Positions 45,335 to 56,951 of a stretch of 64,000 nucleotides of DNA are shown here, one piece after another. A program made the position numbers and the translations under genes. The notes beneath the pieces were generated by a model that was given only the letters and a program-made list of their open reading frames with translations, was not told the DNA's origin and ran no database searches. The DNA comes from Thelephora terrestris (Eukaryota > Basidiomycota > Agaricomycetes > Thelephorales > Thelephoraceae), in NCBI GenBank assembly GCA_015956445.1, contig WIUZ02000001.1, forward strand, positions 4,216,001-4,280,000, given 5' to 3'. Position 1 is the stretch's first letter. Each line of letters starts with the position of its first letter.

Positions 45335-45570
45335 ACGGAATGTACTTGAGCGATGCTCCGGAGGGGCGATGCAAGATGTGGATGTTGTGCTGAGCTAGCT
45401 GGTCGGTCGCGGTTTTTGCTCTGAAATACTGAAACACCGACACTGCGTGTTCCAATCGTGTACGTTCGATCCAACACTCAATTTACGCTGTGCCACTGTG
45501 TCGCCGTCATTCTGCTCGGGTTGTTCTTCGGTGGCTGAGATTATGCGTGGAGAGGGTTGATTGTAAATTT
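45335..45570 (+). pseudogene. Decayed copy of the Ctr copper transporter 5' half
   Basis: GACCACGGAATGTACTTGAG and the sequence up to GCAAGATGTGGATGTTGTG match exon 1 of the gene at 35161. The match continues through its first intron (GCTAGCTGGTC...) into exon 2 (TTCAATCGTG...TCAATTTACGCTGTGCC, then TTGTTCTTCG-GTGGCTGAGA). The copy has indels and an in-frame stop directly after the MWML position. As the intron is present, it arose from DNA and not from processed RNA. The second and third membrane segments are absent. Confidence 0.8.
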
Positions 45571-46045
45571 AGGGGAAGCTTGTCAGGCTATCTTCTGTTA
45601 CAGGGTCACTTGTTGTAGGCTCCTCTCGTTCTTAGCTATCTCTCGCTTGTCTCGAAGGCACGCTTTCGAAGATCCATCGGGACCCCTGCAACTGGGCCAG
45701 TCCTCCCTCTTCTCCTTCTCGTGCCGTCCGCGTCAACTCCGTGATGGGTGCCTCAGGCCTCTTGGCAGAAGCTACTTCGGACCCGCCGTTGGGCCTGCGC
45801 CTCGAACCCGTTCACTCCCAACATTGTGCATGTTATCCTAAATCAAACCCCCCGCCGGTAAATCAAGGACCAACTTGCTGCAATGTTGGGTGTTGAAAAT
45901 GCTGTGGTTCGATGAAGCCGTTCTATCGAATTGTTTCTGCAACAGAATCCAGAAGGACCACATGCTGAGACGAAATCGTTTTCCTCATTTCGAGGTCTAT
46001 GCCTGGAGGACGCTACCGTTAGCGACAACGACCGGAATTTCTTAG

Positions 46046-46931
46046 AACCTACCTGGCCCATGAGACCTCTAATGGGCAGGACATTTCGCCCAATTTTGTC
46101 TGTGGGTTTCCTCGTTTGCGCCTAGAAGTGATAAGCGACAGAGGACCAGGCTGAAAGATCGAATGCAGTGAATTGGCCCAGCAGTAGGATACCCTCTTAC
46201 CCGTTGCATTCCAACGGTGAATGAGTCGAAGTAATCTGGTGGACGGGTGACTTGCAGAGGACCCTATATATGGGACCCGATGCCCCGAGGAATCGCATTA
46301 CACACCGACGTTGAGCGTATTCATCATCGGGCTATTGCTGGATATGATACACAATGATATTTACGAACAAAAACAATAAAGAAAGATGGAGGAGGAGGCT
46401 ACTACAAGTGGATCTCCGTCGTGAAAGAAGAGATAGAGGGAAACTATGCGACGCCAGGGCGTTCGATGTGTTAATGATGCCAGAAAACACAGAGAAGATT
46501 TAGGGAACGACGGGATAATAACCGATGGGGGTCATGTTCAAACTAGTGGATTGTACTGAATAAAGGAGTCCGCGGCGGCCGAGAGAGATCGACCATCCCT
46601 TTCAATGGAGGGTGTTGGACGTGAAGCACGCTTTGGCGTGTTGGACGTGAAGCACGCTTTGGCGTGTTGGAACGCAAAGTGTGGTAGCCCTATCCAAACT
46701 CAAGGGGAAGGACAAAAGAGTGAATGGGTGTCCACGCGGATTCCTGGTCAGTGGACGCCGTGGGGGTTGGACGGAGGCAGGGTACGTAAAGTGGGGGTGG
46801 CCCTACGGTGGGTTGTACTATGCGTGAGGGGGGAGGTTGAATGAGGCGGCGCTTCAGATGACGCTGTTTGAACCAACCGCTACCGTTTGCGCGCTCTTAT
46901 TGGGCCCAACAAGAATCGGGAATGCCCGAAT
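46046..46931. other. Spacer with short tandem repeat
   Basis: No gene. A TATA-like CCCTATATATGGG lies at about 46263-46275. At 46612-46670 a 26-bp unit (GTGTTGGACGTGAAGCACGC...) occurs twice, with a partial third copy. Confidence 0.5.
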
Positions 46932-48297
46932 TTACCAGCGATACTCAGCGATACCCCTCTCACGGCTTGCAGCTTTAGCGATAGCCATGAAACCGTTCAA
47001 CGCCTCCTCATCATTCAACAAGTCAGCCTGGTACTCCTCAGGGAACGAAGCTGGTTCCTCCGTTGCTACCCTGCTCGATTTCCTGGATCTGGGTTTCTTG
47101 ACCGGGGACTCCACCCGTCCGATATGTTTCTTCGCCCAGTTGCTCTCCACCGGCACGGTGTAGCATTTCTGGTGCCTGGAGTAAAATCGACTGAAGGGGA
47201 TGTGATCGTAGTACCTCTTGGCGGAGGATAAGTACGTCTCGAGCCACCCCTCCACGTTGGGATATATCTCGTAGACGTCCGGTTGAGCATCAGAAATTCG
47301 TGGGCGGCGGATGATCATCGCTGCGGCAGCTGGGCGGCCGAGGAGTTGGAGGTGGGTCAGGGGTGAGGTCCTCGATGACTTGTACTCAGATGGGAGGGAA
47401 GTTACGGTTGAATCTGAACAAGCAGATGAGGAGGAGGACGATAACTCCGAAATCGGAGAGGAAGCCAAAAACGCGGATGACTTCCTGTCCTCTTTGTTGG
47501 TTTCGGGTTGTGGTCGAGTGAAGACTGGTGGACGAGGCACGGATACAGAGGCGCGTCGACGAAGCTGATGGTCAGGTTTCTTGGGAGTGGCATGGACGCT
47601 CGGCCTTTCCTTCGCGTAGCTATTCCTACGGGCGCGAATCTGTTCCACCGACTCTGTCCTCACCTTGGACCGAGAGCGAGTGTGTGACGATACAGGGGGG
47701 CTAACGAGGGTTTGATCGGATGCAGGGGAAGTTGGAGAGCTCGGAGGGGGTGCTGGTACGGTGTACATCGGAAGTCTGCCACGTTTGTTCTCGATTCCGG
47801 GGAGAGTCGTGAAGAAGGCATAGAAGTGATCCATGCTGACCCATGTGTTAGCACTAGCTATGGAGAAGAACGGGGACTGTTGAAGGGGTGGAGGGAGAAC
47901 CTAAAGGTGTGTGGACGTCGTGATGAACTCCTGGGGTAAATTCTGTCGATGTGGGGTCTGCTCACGTATGCTCTGTAGGCCCTAACTTCGTCTTCCTCGA
48001 TGTAGTTGAGCGGTCGCTTGAGCCAGACACGTTGCAGAGGGTTATCGTAATATTTGAGGAAGAGCTTGAGAGAGCGGGCGGTGACCCAGACTTCAGGGTG
48101 TTCCATCGAGAAGGCGGGTTCTGGGCCTGTCCTGAGACATTCTGGGAAGACCTATATGGTGAATATGAATTCAGCAAGTCGCGTAAATCGGTTGGAGAAA
48201 GGTGGGTGACAAGACTGACTGTAGCGCGGTAGTTGAAAAGAGTCTCATATGGGGTGGCCCGAATGATTTGGTCGTCGTAATCGATTGGACGACTCAT
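46932..48297 (-). CDS. Hypothetical protein, three exons
   Basis: Exons 48297-48220, 48151-47966 and 47876-46932 fit in phase (402 residues). I do not recognise the family. Residues about 1-105 look folded (MSRPIDYDDQIIRATPYETL, FLKYYDNPLQRVWLKRPLNY, TWVSMDHFYAFFTTLPG). The middle is a long Ser/Thr/Pro/Arg-rich disordered stretch. A second folded part is at about 285-345 (DVYEIYPNVEGWLETYLSSA, YYDHIPFSRFYSRHQKCYTV), and the C-terminus is basic then acidic with EEYQADLLNDEEALNGFMAI. No signal peptide or membrane segment. Part of intron 2 has a relic copy at 45268-45325. Confidence 0.65.
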
Positions 48298-48950
48298 GAT
48301 TATGATAGAACTTGGCCGATCGTAGAGGAAGTCAAAGAGGTGTGAGAGACGAGCAAGTATTCCGGAGGGTCAAAGTGAAGGCAGTCGACGAGTGGGTCGT
48401 GAAATGGTGGGAAAGGAGAAAAGAGCTAACGGTCCAAAAGAAATGCAGCCCTAGCCGTGATCGTGCCGGACGAGGCAATTGGCCGTGGAGATATCACCAG
48501 CCCATTGTTTGATAAACTTGACGGATTCCGAGTTTCCAAGCATGGTTCGCACGGTGTCAGGGAAGGTTCTGGTTTCACTTTGGGTGTGCCCTACTTGGAA
48601 TGGGGTGAACCTTAGACAGAGGTAAAATCCCCATCACCAACGTTCGCAGAGCATACAGCTGAGTTATGGCGGTCCACGCAACCACGAATTAAGGCTCCCA
48701 ATCCCCGTGGGCTCCGGATACCCAGACGTTGGATGATCCATCGCCATGTGTCACATCCGGACGTGCCCGAATCATCGCTGGCGACGAACTGCCATCAGAG
48801 TAGCCTACTTCATTCTCGAAAATTCCGTCAAAAGTAGAATACAGGAGATCCACTCAGAACTCACTTGCACTGCGAGGAGGGCGGGAAAGTATGCGGTGAT
48901 CCATTCTCGGCATTTGCCGCGGGGAAACTGGCGTGCTCACGATCTCGAGG
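48298..48950. other. Divergent spacer before COG3
   Basis: About 650 bp between two divergent genes, with no domain-bearing frame. The promoters of both must lie here; I see no unambiguous element. Confidence 0.4.
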
Positions 48951-51943
48951 ATGACCTCGACCCGCGTCCCACCGCGAAGAATTCAGACACAGATACTCGT
49001 CCCCACACCGTCGAAACCTACGATAAGCGTGGAAGAATGGGAAGCCAAGGCTCCATTGCTGGACTCTGCCATGAAGAGCATCAACACGATCAAGGCTGCC
49101 AGTGAGAATAGGCCTCTGCCGCCAAAGGTATTTCTCGGATTGAGTCCCGTACAGGCGCATGGTTTACCAACCTAGCGGAAAGTTTCTCCCAGATGATGTT
49201 TTGTCGTCTCGTCCTTCCACTCCTACGGTTCGAAAGCTGGGCGGTCCATCCTCCCGCCCAGGAACTCCGAGCATCTCGACACCCACGACGACTCGTAACG
49301 CAGCTCTTCATGTGTTACACCCAAAGCAACCTATCCAAACCCCTCAGCAATTCTACGACTGGTTCGCGCTGATCGACCAATCCGTCGCCCGAAGTCAAGA
49401 ATCTCACTTTCACGCCCACCTGGAGACGGTCACCAGTCATGTCGAGATGTGCGATGCCGTTTTGGAGCGGATTGAACTGTTGGAGAAGGAAGTCACGGAT
49501 ATGCTGGAAGGTTGGAGAGGGGTTGAGGAAAGTGGAAAGAGCTTGAAGGATGCCTGTGAACGATTGCTTGTGGAGAAGGTGAGCACCTTCTTCATTTCGT
49601 GGTATAGCGCGGACCTTATCTTCTCACTTTTTTATAGGATCGTCTTATTGAGATGACAGAGGCAATCGGTCAACATCTGCAATATTTTCAAGAATTAGAG
49701 TCCGCCACCAGGATGTTAAACCATCCTGGGGAATCACTGGTCCTGCAAGTCGACTTTCTGTATATGGTGGAGCGCGTTGATCTATGTATCGATTACTTCA
49801 AACAACACGTTCGTATGTTTCACCTGGATTTCGCTCTTTTGCTCACTTCAGCACCAACAGAGAAATTTCAGAGAGTCGGATCTGTATCTCCTGCGCTTCC
49901 AGCAATGCATGACGCGAGCAATGACCCTTATCAAGATGTACTTTGTGGGATCATTAAGAGCCCTCACGACAGATATTTCTCGAAGACTTTCCGAGAAGGA
50001 CGTTTCCGCGACTGCCCAACACCATTTACTCTACACGAGGTTTATGTCCGTGTCGTCACAGGTTGCCCCCTTACTTGGAGAATTCGAGCGAAGGGTCCAG
50101 GTCCATCCGGACGAGCTCTCCACCTTGTTGGCAGAGTGCCACACGGCATACTTTACCGCACGAAAGAGTTTGCTCGTCAACCGGCTGATAAATGAAATCA
50201 AAGGGCTTGATCCAGCTCGCACGGAGTTGGTGGAGTTGGTGGGTGTTCCATCTCAGCTGCGTCCCCTACGAAGTCAGAGTGGACTCATGAATACAAGACC
50301 AGGACAGGCTGTAGCTACCTCAAACAGCTTTGCACCGACGAGTTTGAGTTATTCAGCGCGTTCTTTAGCACCGGGGAGACCTTATTATAGTAGGTGCCCT
50401 TTGCGGTGATCCGAATGTGAGGCTCACAGGCACTATAGCCAATATCTTGAGAACCTTTGTGACTACCTTTACGACGACCTCCGCCCACGAATCTTGCACG
50501 AGCCTCGCATCTCCGTTCTCTGTGATGTCTGCACAGTCATTCAAGCGCTGATGGTATTGGATGTACCAAATGTTGAATCTGATGATGACGAAGATGAGTC
50601 TATTTCCAAGTTCGAAGACGAGGATGGATCCATCACCTCGAGGAGGTGGCCAAAGGTACTCGGGAAACTCCATATAAGCCGGCTGCTTCAGATGGTACTG
50701 CAAGACGCCCAAACGAGGTTATTCTTTAAGGCCCAGTCAATAATTCAGGCGGAGATCAGGTATTACGTGCCAAAAACCGAGGATCTGGCTTACCCAGAAA
50801 AGCTTGTCGGTGCGCAGGCCCACGGTGTATACACGCGCTTCCGAACACCTAACGCGTTTTCACCCTCCAGCCGCAACCAAAAACCCGTTATCCAGCGGGA
50901 GCCTTCAATACCCGGAAAAGGAGAATGTCAGTCAGATTTTCCAGGTCAAGTCGTTGGATAAGCAAGAGACATGGTACCCGACCCTCCAAAAGACTCTGTG
51001 GGTGCTATCGCAACTCCATGACTTTGTCAAGGTCTGCGCATCCCCAGTTTCTCTCGTTAGGTTAATTAACGGTGTATAGCCTGCTATCTTTGAAGATATA
51101 GCTCAAGAAGCTATTAACATCTGCAGACAGTCACTCGTTTCGGCAGCGGATACAATCAAAGGAGTCAAGACCAATGTAATCTCGCAGGGGCAAGGATCAT
51201 CCTACGCCACGAGCAAGACACTTGACGGGGAGTTGTTCCTCGTTCGGCATTTGCTTATCCTGAAAGAGGTGACCCAAAACCTGGATCTCGTCAGTAGAGA
51301 TGACACATCCAGGACTGTCAACTTGTCTGCCGTCACAGGTACGTTTGCATCTCTCGGGTTCTGTGCTTAATTTCACTGAACCACGAGTAGAAACGTTGGC
51401 CTCGATGCTCGGACGGGCAACTCTATTACCAAATTCATTGTTCGCGAGCTTGGGTATGCCTCGCGGGGGCGAGAACATGGGTGACGTCAAACTCGTTAAT
51501 CCATTCCCGCAACCTTAGAGTCGTGGAAAGTCTGACGTGTTGCGGGACAGGGCATTGACCAAGAGGTCAAGAAGGCGTGCGAAGACGTCATCTTCGGTTG
51601 CGCGAACCTGGTGTGCGCGGGGATGAGGCATTGGATAGACACCGGCCCAACGAACACGAACCAGCAGACATCATCGGCGAACGTCGCGAGCTTGGATGAA
51701 AGTTTCAAGATGGGTTGCCACCGCGATCTGCGGGCCTCGGTGGCAAGGATGAGGCTTTATCTAGAGGATGACAGGACGGTGCTCGTTCTGCTGTCGCATG
51801 TGCAAGAGAAGATCGTCGATGAATACGTGGACTTCAGACAGGCCGTCAGCGAGCGGTCGAAGGGAAGCGAGGCGTCTTTAATGTCGATACAGGAGCTGAA
51901 GGGGTTTTTGAAGAACATTTGCGAAGATGAAGTACATGCCTAG
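48951..51943 (+). CDS. COG3: Conserved oligomeric Golgi complex subunit 3 (Sec34)
   Basis: Ten exons in phase: 48951-49127, 49183-49578, 49638-49808, 49852-50238, 50298-50389, 50439-50824, 50871-51031, 51080-51338, 51391-51494 and 51551-51943, giving 841 residues. Landmarks of the family are PKQPIQTPQQFYDWFALIDQ, the long N-terminal helical region with LLEKEVTDMLEGWRGVEESG, RFQQCMTRAMTLIKMYFVGS, DYLYDDLRPRILHEPRISVL, DKQETWYPTLQKTLWVLSQL, LDGELFLVRHLLILKEVTQN and the C-terminal HVQEKIVDEYVDFRQAV. COG3 is part of lobe A of the COG tether, which captures recycling vesicles at the Golgi. Exon 6 must start after CACTATAG (50438); this gives LLYQYLENLCDYL and avoids an apparent stop. An earlier start is possible. 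Confidence 0.93.
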
Positions 51944-52225
51944 ATAACGAATTCATTTTCGGTTCCCTCCCTTTCTGTTTCGAAAGTTCAGACCCATCGG
52001 CACCTTCAGCCTTCTCCAAGGAAAGGTTTTATCGCGATGACCCAAAAATAATGATAATTGCTGCTCGAGAGGTAGGATTACGTACAGAGGAAATAGGTAA
52101 GTAGTGTAATAATCATACAACACACCCCGGTGTGTCGGTTGTACAGTAGTATCGCCAAATAGTAGAACAAATACTTTTTGTGCAAGTGAAAGGTCAGGAA
52201 ACGCTGGTGTCCGTGAATGTAAACC
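51944..52225. other. Convergent 3' spacer of COG3 and the cyclin gene
   Basis: About 280 bp between two convergent stop codons. AT-rich, with AATAATGATAATTG after COG3, plausible as untranslated ends of both transcripts. Confidence 0.4.
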
Positions 52226-53090
52226 TCAAGCCGTAAGGGAGTGGGGGTAGGAGGGGGAAACAGATCTTTCCTCCAAATCGGAGGCCCATGGTATGGAGAG
52301 GGTATGTGAGATGTGCATCGCAATATCCTTTATTGACTTCGCCTTTCTGAGACCAGAATGCCGCGGTGGAGACGAAGTAGATGGGGTGGATGGAGCTGGG
52401 GAACTTGCGGGGGAGGAGTGTTCGCTGCCGCTGTCGAACCGGGAGAAGATGGTCTTGACGGAGGGGATGAGACGCTTTGGTGAGCGAGGGGAACGGCGCA
52501 GAGGGTATGATGCCATGAGGGAATCATGTAAACCGAGAATGTCTGATTCGGAAACGCCGAGTTGCCAATCGAGCACGTCGAGGAACTCGCGCTCGATGCG
52601 ACCGATGTCTCGTTTTCCAAATAGACCTGTGGCGATCGCCCAATGGCTGTTCTTGAGCGTCGAATCGTTGGTGTACTTGGAGGCGAGGATGAGCGCTCCG
52701 AGGAAGACGCGGTGGTGGGCCCATTCTTCGGTCTCGATGGAGAGATGGGATTTGGAACGGTGGATGTAGACGAGGGTCACTAGGATGGTGGCCATCTTGA
52801 CGTCTGCGGTGCTGAGGACGTTTGCGATAAAATCCCCGAAATCGGGGCGCTTTTTGGAGCGCCTGTCGGACCTGCCACGGGAGGTGGCGGGTTTGCCGAG
52901 TGAATAGTCAACTGCTTCCGCAGTCTCCTGAACCAAATGGTCTTTTTGAAAGATGAGTGTCGGGATCTAGGGTGGTTCGGATGAGGGACTTACCAATGAG
53001 GGTACGGTTGATGTCCAAGTCCAAGAGTTGGAGAACCTCTTTGGAGTGGTAAGAGGCCTCGACGAGGGAAGCGTTGTGGACTGGATTCAT
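52226..53090 (-). CDS. Pcl/Pho80-type cyclin
   Basis: Two exons, 53090-52994 and 52941-52226, giving 270 residues. The cyclin box runs from about residue 60: FIANVLSTADVKMATILVTLVYIHR, HRVFLGALILASKYTNDSTL, WAIATGLFGKRDIGRIEREFLDVLDWQLGV. These are the typical blocks of Pho80-like cyclins that partner a Pho85-type CDK in phosphate and cell-cycle signalling. The C-terminal 100 residues are Ser/Pro-rich and end with a short basic helix (RHSGLRKAKSIKDIAMHISH). Which Pcl subgroup it belongs to cannot be told from sequence by eye. Confidence 0.88.
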
Positions 53091-55053
53091 ATCGGAAGGC
53101 TGAGAGCAGGTTAGCTAGGACCTTCTGAAGACCGTTTGAAGACCGAGTTCGACCAGTGAACGATGGTGGGGAGGAAGGGGTTATCGGCGACGATGGGCTT
53201 ATATATCGGGATGGACATTCCGGAATATCTGGGATCCAGGCAGTACTTCTGGCCCTACTGCGGGGCCTACCTGGATGGGAGATGGTGGGGATCATCAGTG
53301 GTTGAATCTCACTCCGCAGACTCACCCACGGTGGTAGTACAGCCCACCACCGCAAAGTTTACGCCGGAAGATCACCTAAGCATCAACCTCGTGTCTTCTC
53401 GGGGAATTCCCACCCTGAAATGAAACGCTCGCCATGCTTCAGCCGGTTCGAAAGCTGGTGTCCTTCGCCTGTAGTGGACCTGATATGTTCACAGAGGCAG
53501 AACTTTTTTGTCAAGTCAAATCCCCTGCGAATAGCTTGTGCGAATGAGAGGCGTACCACCAAGAGGGCTCGAGATATTCCTACGGCCACCGCAGCCACCC
53601 GCTCAGCCCTTTCAATGTCATCAAGATCAGTCACAAAGTCAATTTTCTCCCACGTTCAATCATTGCCACGGTATATCCAATTACCGTCCCGCATATCTAC
53701 GGCCGGGAAAACTGAGGAGAATCTCGACCACGAGTAATGTACCGTACAAGCACGTCACCTTATCCATGTCGTCGACACGGGCGTAGGATAGGACGGCACG
53801 CTTTGGGGGTGCCCGTTAATAATTCGACTTCTGTTCTGGTTCGAAGGCCAGACCGTCCATCAGGGATGTCTTGGATGTTTTTAATCATCTTACGAGGTGT
53901 GCATTCTTTCTCTTCTGTGACACTGGCGTTGACTTTGACGCGATATTGAGCTATGGTCTGAGACATGCAATTTCAGGGGGATATCCTGTCCTGGTCATCT
54001 ATAACCCGGTCTTTGTTTCTCGAAGACGTGGGAAGCACTTAGTGATGGGTGGCCTTTGCAAGTACGACGTTGGTGCCGCGCTGGGCTTGAATTTAAAACC
54101 GCAGGGCGCCTCTGCGATATACGTTGCAGTGTTGCGGCGGTTGTAGAGTGATTACGCGTCACGACCGATGGCGGCAACTGGGCATGGGCTGGTGGTCCTC
54201 ACCGTCGGGAGATCTACAAGCTCGCCGCCATCGCCGCAGAAGTCGCAACTTAAACCCTGCACCAGGATCATAAATTGACATCCTTCCGGACTGGCCTTGA
54301 GTTGCGTCATGATAGCCAATTCACAGCAGTAATGATCGCCGGGGCTGGGAAGGTAAATTAAACTGTTCGGGTCTGTTTTTGGTGTTAGGTAGTAAGTGCG
54401 AGAACTTTGTAGATCGTACCCGCCTTTTTCTTGGCATTCGGTCTGGTCCTCTTTTCACTAGACGCGCGCAGGCTGCGTCCTCCTCCAAGAGATTCATGTG
54501 TTCCTTTGGGCGGCATAGCCTCCGTTGTTCATATGAGTATGCATAGCACCGTCTGAGCGTCACGGCCTAATGGGCGACGCCTGTGTCCAATGGGCTTTGT
54601 TGCTTGTTTACCGTGTCCCACAGGCTGTACGTCGAGTATCCTCAGCCGATAAGCAATGCCACGATCTCTATACTTATTCACCACTCTAGCACTCTTCGGC
54701 TGGTACTGATACTCTTCACACCACCCTCCTGGTGTCAGTCAGCGGGATTCTATTGGCCCCCAGGTCTGCTGGATGGATAGTGATGTTTACCTCCTGTGCT
54801 TATATACACGCCCAAGCTATTGATTCTACTCACTTTCATAGCACTGGGCCTGGATCGTAGCACATGCCGCGTGCCCCCCGCCCTATGTGCCTCCGTCACC
54901 TGAGACCTATCGCCTCAGTGCCAGTGGCTGGCACGGAGATATATGTATTGAAACCGGCACGCTCGCAGCTGTGGCGTGGGAAGGTCTCTCGAAGTTGCGA
55001 ACGCGCAGCTATGTGCGCGCCTGGCGCGCTCAAGCTATTCTCCCTCTCCCATA
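53091..55053. other. Gene-poor stretch, nothing supported
   Basis: About 2 kb upstream of the cyclin and the GT8 gene. It contains many short frames on both strands without domains or consistent splice chains. The first 270 bp probably hold the 5' untranslated region and promoter of the cyclin gene. Confidence 0.45.
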
Positions 55054-56199
55054 ATGCACCACTCTCAAAAGGCATCTTCAGATGCCCTGGGCTACATACC
55101 CCTCGCGAGACGGAGGCTAGACAAGCGAGCAAAGATACTCCTGGGTCTCCTTTTCCTCGGTGGAGTCGTCGTCGGCTACGTTCTGCGCATGAACGCAGAC
55201 GGTCTCGGTCCCAAGACCAGCGCGTTGGATAACTACCAGAGGATGTGTGTCATTTTTTTGTTTTGTTGACGAACGTGGTTAACTCAAGTGTGGCGTCACG
55301 CTAGAAATCCATTTCCAATGATCCACTCGGACTACGCAAGGATCACTTCCGAAGAACGGGCGGTGGTGTCCTCGATGTACACGGACTCCTACGTCTTCCC
55401 ACTCGCGGTTCTTGGCCACACCCTCAAACGACACCACATAAACGCCCGCAGGATTCTCATCTACCTCCCCAACCGGGTTTCCAACCGCACTTTATGCTTC
55501 GTCCAGGCCGCAGGATGGGAGCTCCACCCGGTCGAATTCATCCCTCCACCCCACGGAGGCAAAGGCATCCACTACACCTTCGTCGACCAATACACGAAAC
55601 TGAACATCTGGACGCTCGACCAGATCGGCATCAAAACTGGCGTATACCTCGACGCAGACACGATCGTCCGCGGGAACTTTGACGAGATCTGGAACCTGCC
55701 TTTCGAGTTTGGAGCCGTCCCGGACGTTTACATAGATAACCCTGGGTTCACGCCCGGGTTCAATGCCGGGGTCCTCTTCTTCCACCCTTCAACGAAGCTC
55801 TTCGAGGATATGGTGTCGAAATTGGAGACGACAAAATTCAGGTTGAAGGACGCGGAGCAGTCTTACCTGAACCATTATTTCGGAGCTGAGGCAGTTCGGC
55901 TGCCTTACGCGTACGGAGGGAACCTCGCGATCAGGGAGCGGTCACCAGAGGTGTGGGAGGCGATTCAGGCGGACATGAGGATCATTCACTACACCATCAA
56001 CAAACCGTTCAACGCCCGGATGAAGTGCCCTGGCGGCATCTGCGATCCGGAAGAGGTGTTCGACCTGAAGAAGCAACAGGCTTGGCTCAAGAAGGCAAAG
56101 GGAAAATGGAAAGGCCATTTCGTCCCAGAGTTGACCTTCTGGGAGGAGTCGTTCAAGTTGATGATAGAGGAGATTGGTGACTTGTGTCCTGCAAGCTGA
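55054..56199 (+). CDS. GT8-family glycosyltransferase, type II membrane protein
   Basis: Two exons, 55054-55246 and 55289-56199, giving 367 residues. A short cytosolic N-terminus and basic RRRLDKRAK precede one membrane segment (ILLGLLFLGGVVVGYVL), so the catalytic domain should face the Golgi lumen. The domain has SSMYTDSYVFPLAVLGHTLK, TKLNIWTLDQIGIKTGVYLD, the DxD motif in YLDADTIVRGNFDEIWNLP, GFNAGVLFFHPS, DAEQSYLNHYF and the C-terminal IIHYTINKPF. These are the features of glycogenin/galactinol-synthase-like GT8 enzymes, which use a nucleotide sugar and Mn2+. The acceptor is unknown. Membrane anchoring argues against a true glycogenin. Confidence 0.9.
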
Positions 56200-56951
56200 T
56201 GTTGTTGTTAGATCACGGATCTTCCTTTGTACACTGTATTTCTCGCATTGTCGTTTGGAGCCCCAACCACAATCTTAGATATCGCGCGGCCTATAATAAA
56301 TTATCATCTAATCAGACCCATCCTCAGTGACTGGCCAGTAGCAGGGACCACTCGACCCTTGCAGGCACGAAGGTTTCAACATTCGATCTACTGCGATCTG
56401 GGGAGGGGATAGGCTGCAGTGTGCCTTATCAGCGCATCGGGCGGAAGGTTGGCGCGTTGACCTTGTCAAAATCGGTGAAGATACCAGGGGGCTATAACGC
56501 CAAAAAAACTTGGGGGATGTTCATAAGTAAAGCACCCCGACATGGTAAATTCGCTACTTAGTTGTCTATACAATCTGCTAGTAAGGTCGACGTCGACATC
56601 GACAATCGGATGTGAATTGCACTCGCAAGTGCGGAATAAAAAAGCAACTGAGGGTTAGGGCGAGAAGGAAGAGAGGTATCGCGGGGTGGACAAGCAGGTG
56701 GAATCGGATTGGATATAATGCAAGCAAGAACGTTCGATGGAAGAGTGAAACTGCACGAAAGGAGGTCAAGGAAAGCACGCTCAGAGAAGAAAACATTGGC
56801 CCCGCAAAACTACTCGGAACACTAGAGGTACAATAATCAAACAGATGCAAGAGTTAGGAACAGAGAGGCGTAGACAAGAGGAGGAGTGGAGCCAGCAAAG
56901 AGATAAACCAAGGTAGAAAGAGAAGGGGGGAGAAACGAAATCGGCAAGAAA
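56200..56951. other. Convergent spacer, nothing recognised
   Basis: About 750 bp between the GT8 stop and the stop of the next minus-strand gene. No coding frame is supported; A/G-rich stretches occur at 56640-56940. Confidence 0.4.

Larger units (their letters stand above)
44770..46045. repeat. Diverged direct duplication (about 450 bp, twice)
   Basis: 44770-45240 and 45590-46045 are similar in the same orientation. Shared landmarks are ATCTCTCGCTTGTCTCGA, then GGAGCTACTTCGGA / AGAAGCTACTTCGGA, and (A/C)CAGAAGGACCACG. Identity is patchy with many indels. The interval between them holds the copper-transporter remnant and a short piece similar to an intron of the gene at 46932-48297. Confidence 0.7.

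Noticed and set aside
50381-50440. Apparent stop codon in COG3 at an exon joint
   Set aside because: Using the acceptor after CACTATAG (50438) instead of CTCACAG gives TAC at the joint and the conserved LYQYLE sequence; the gene is intact.
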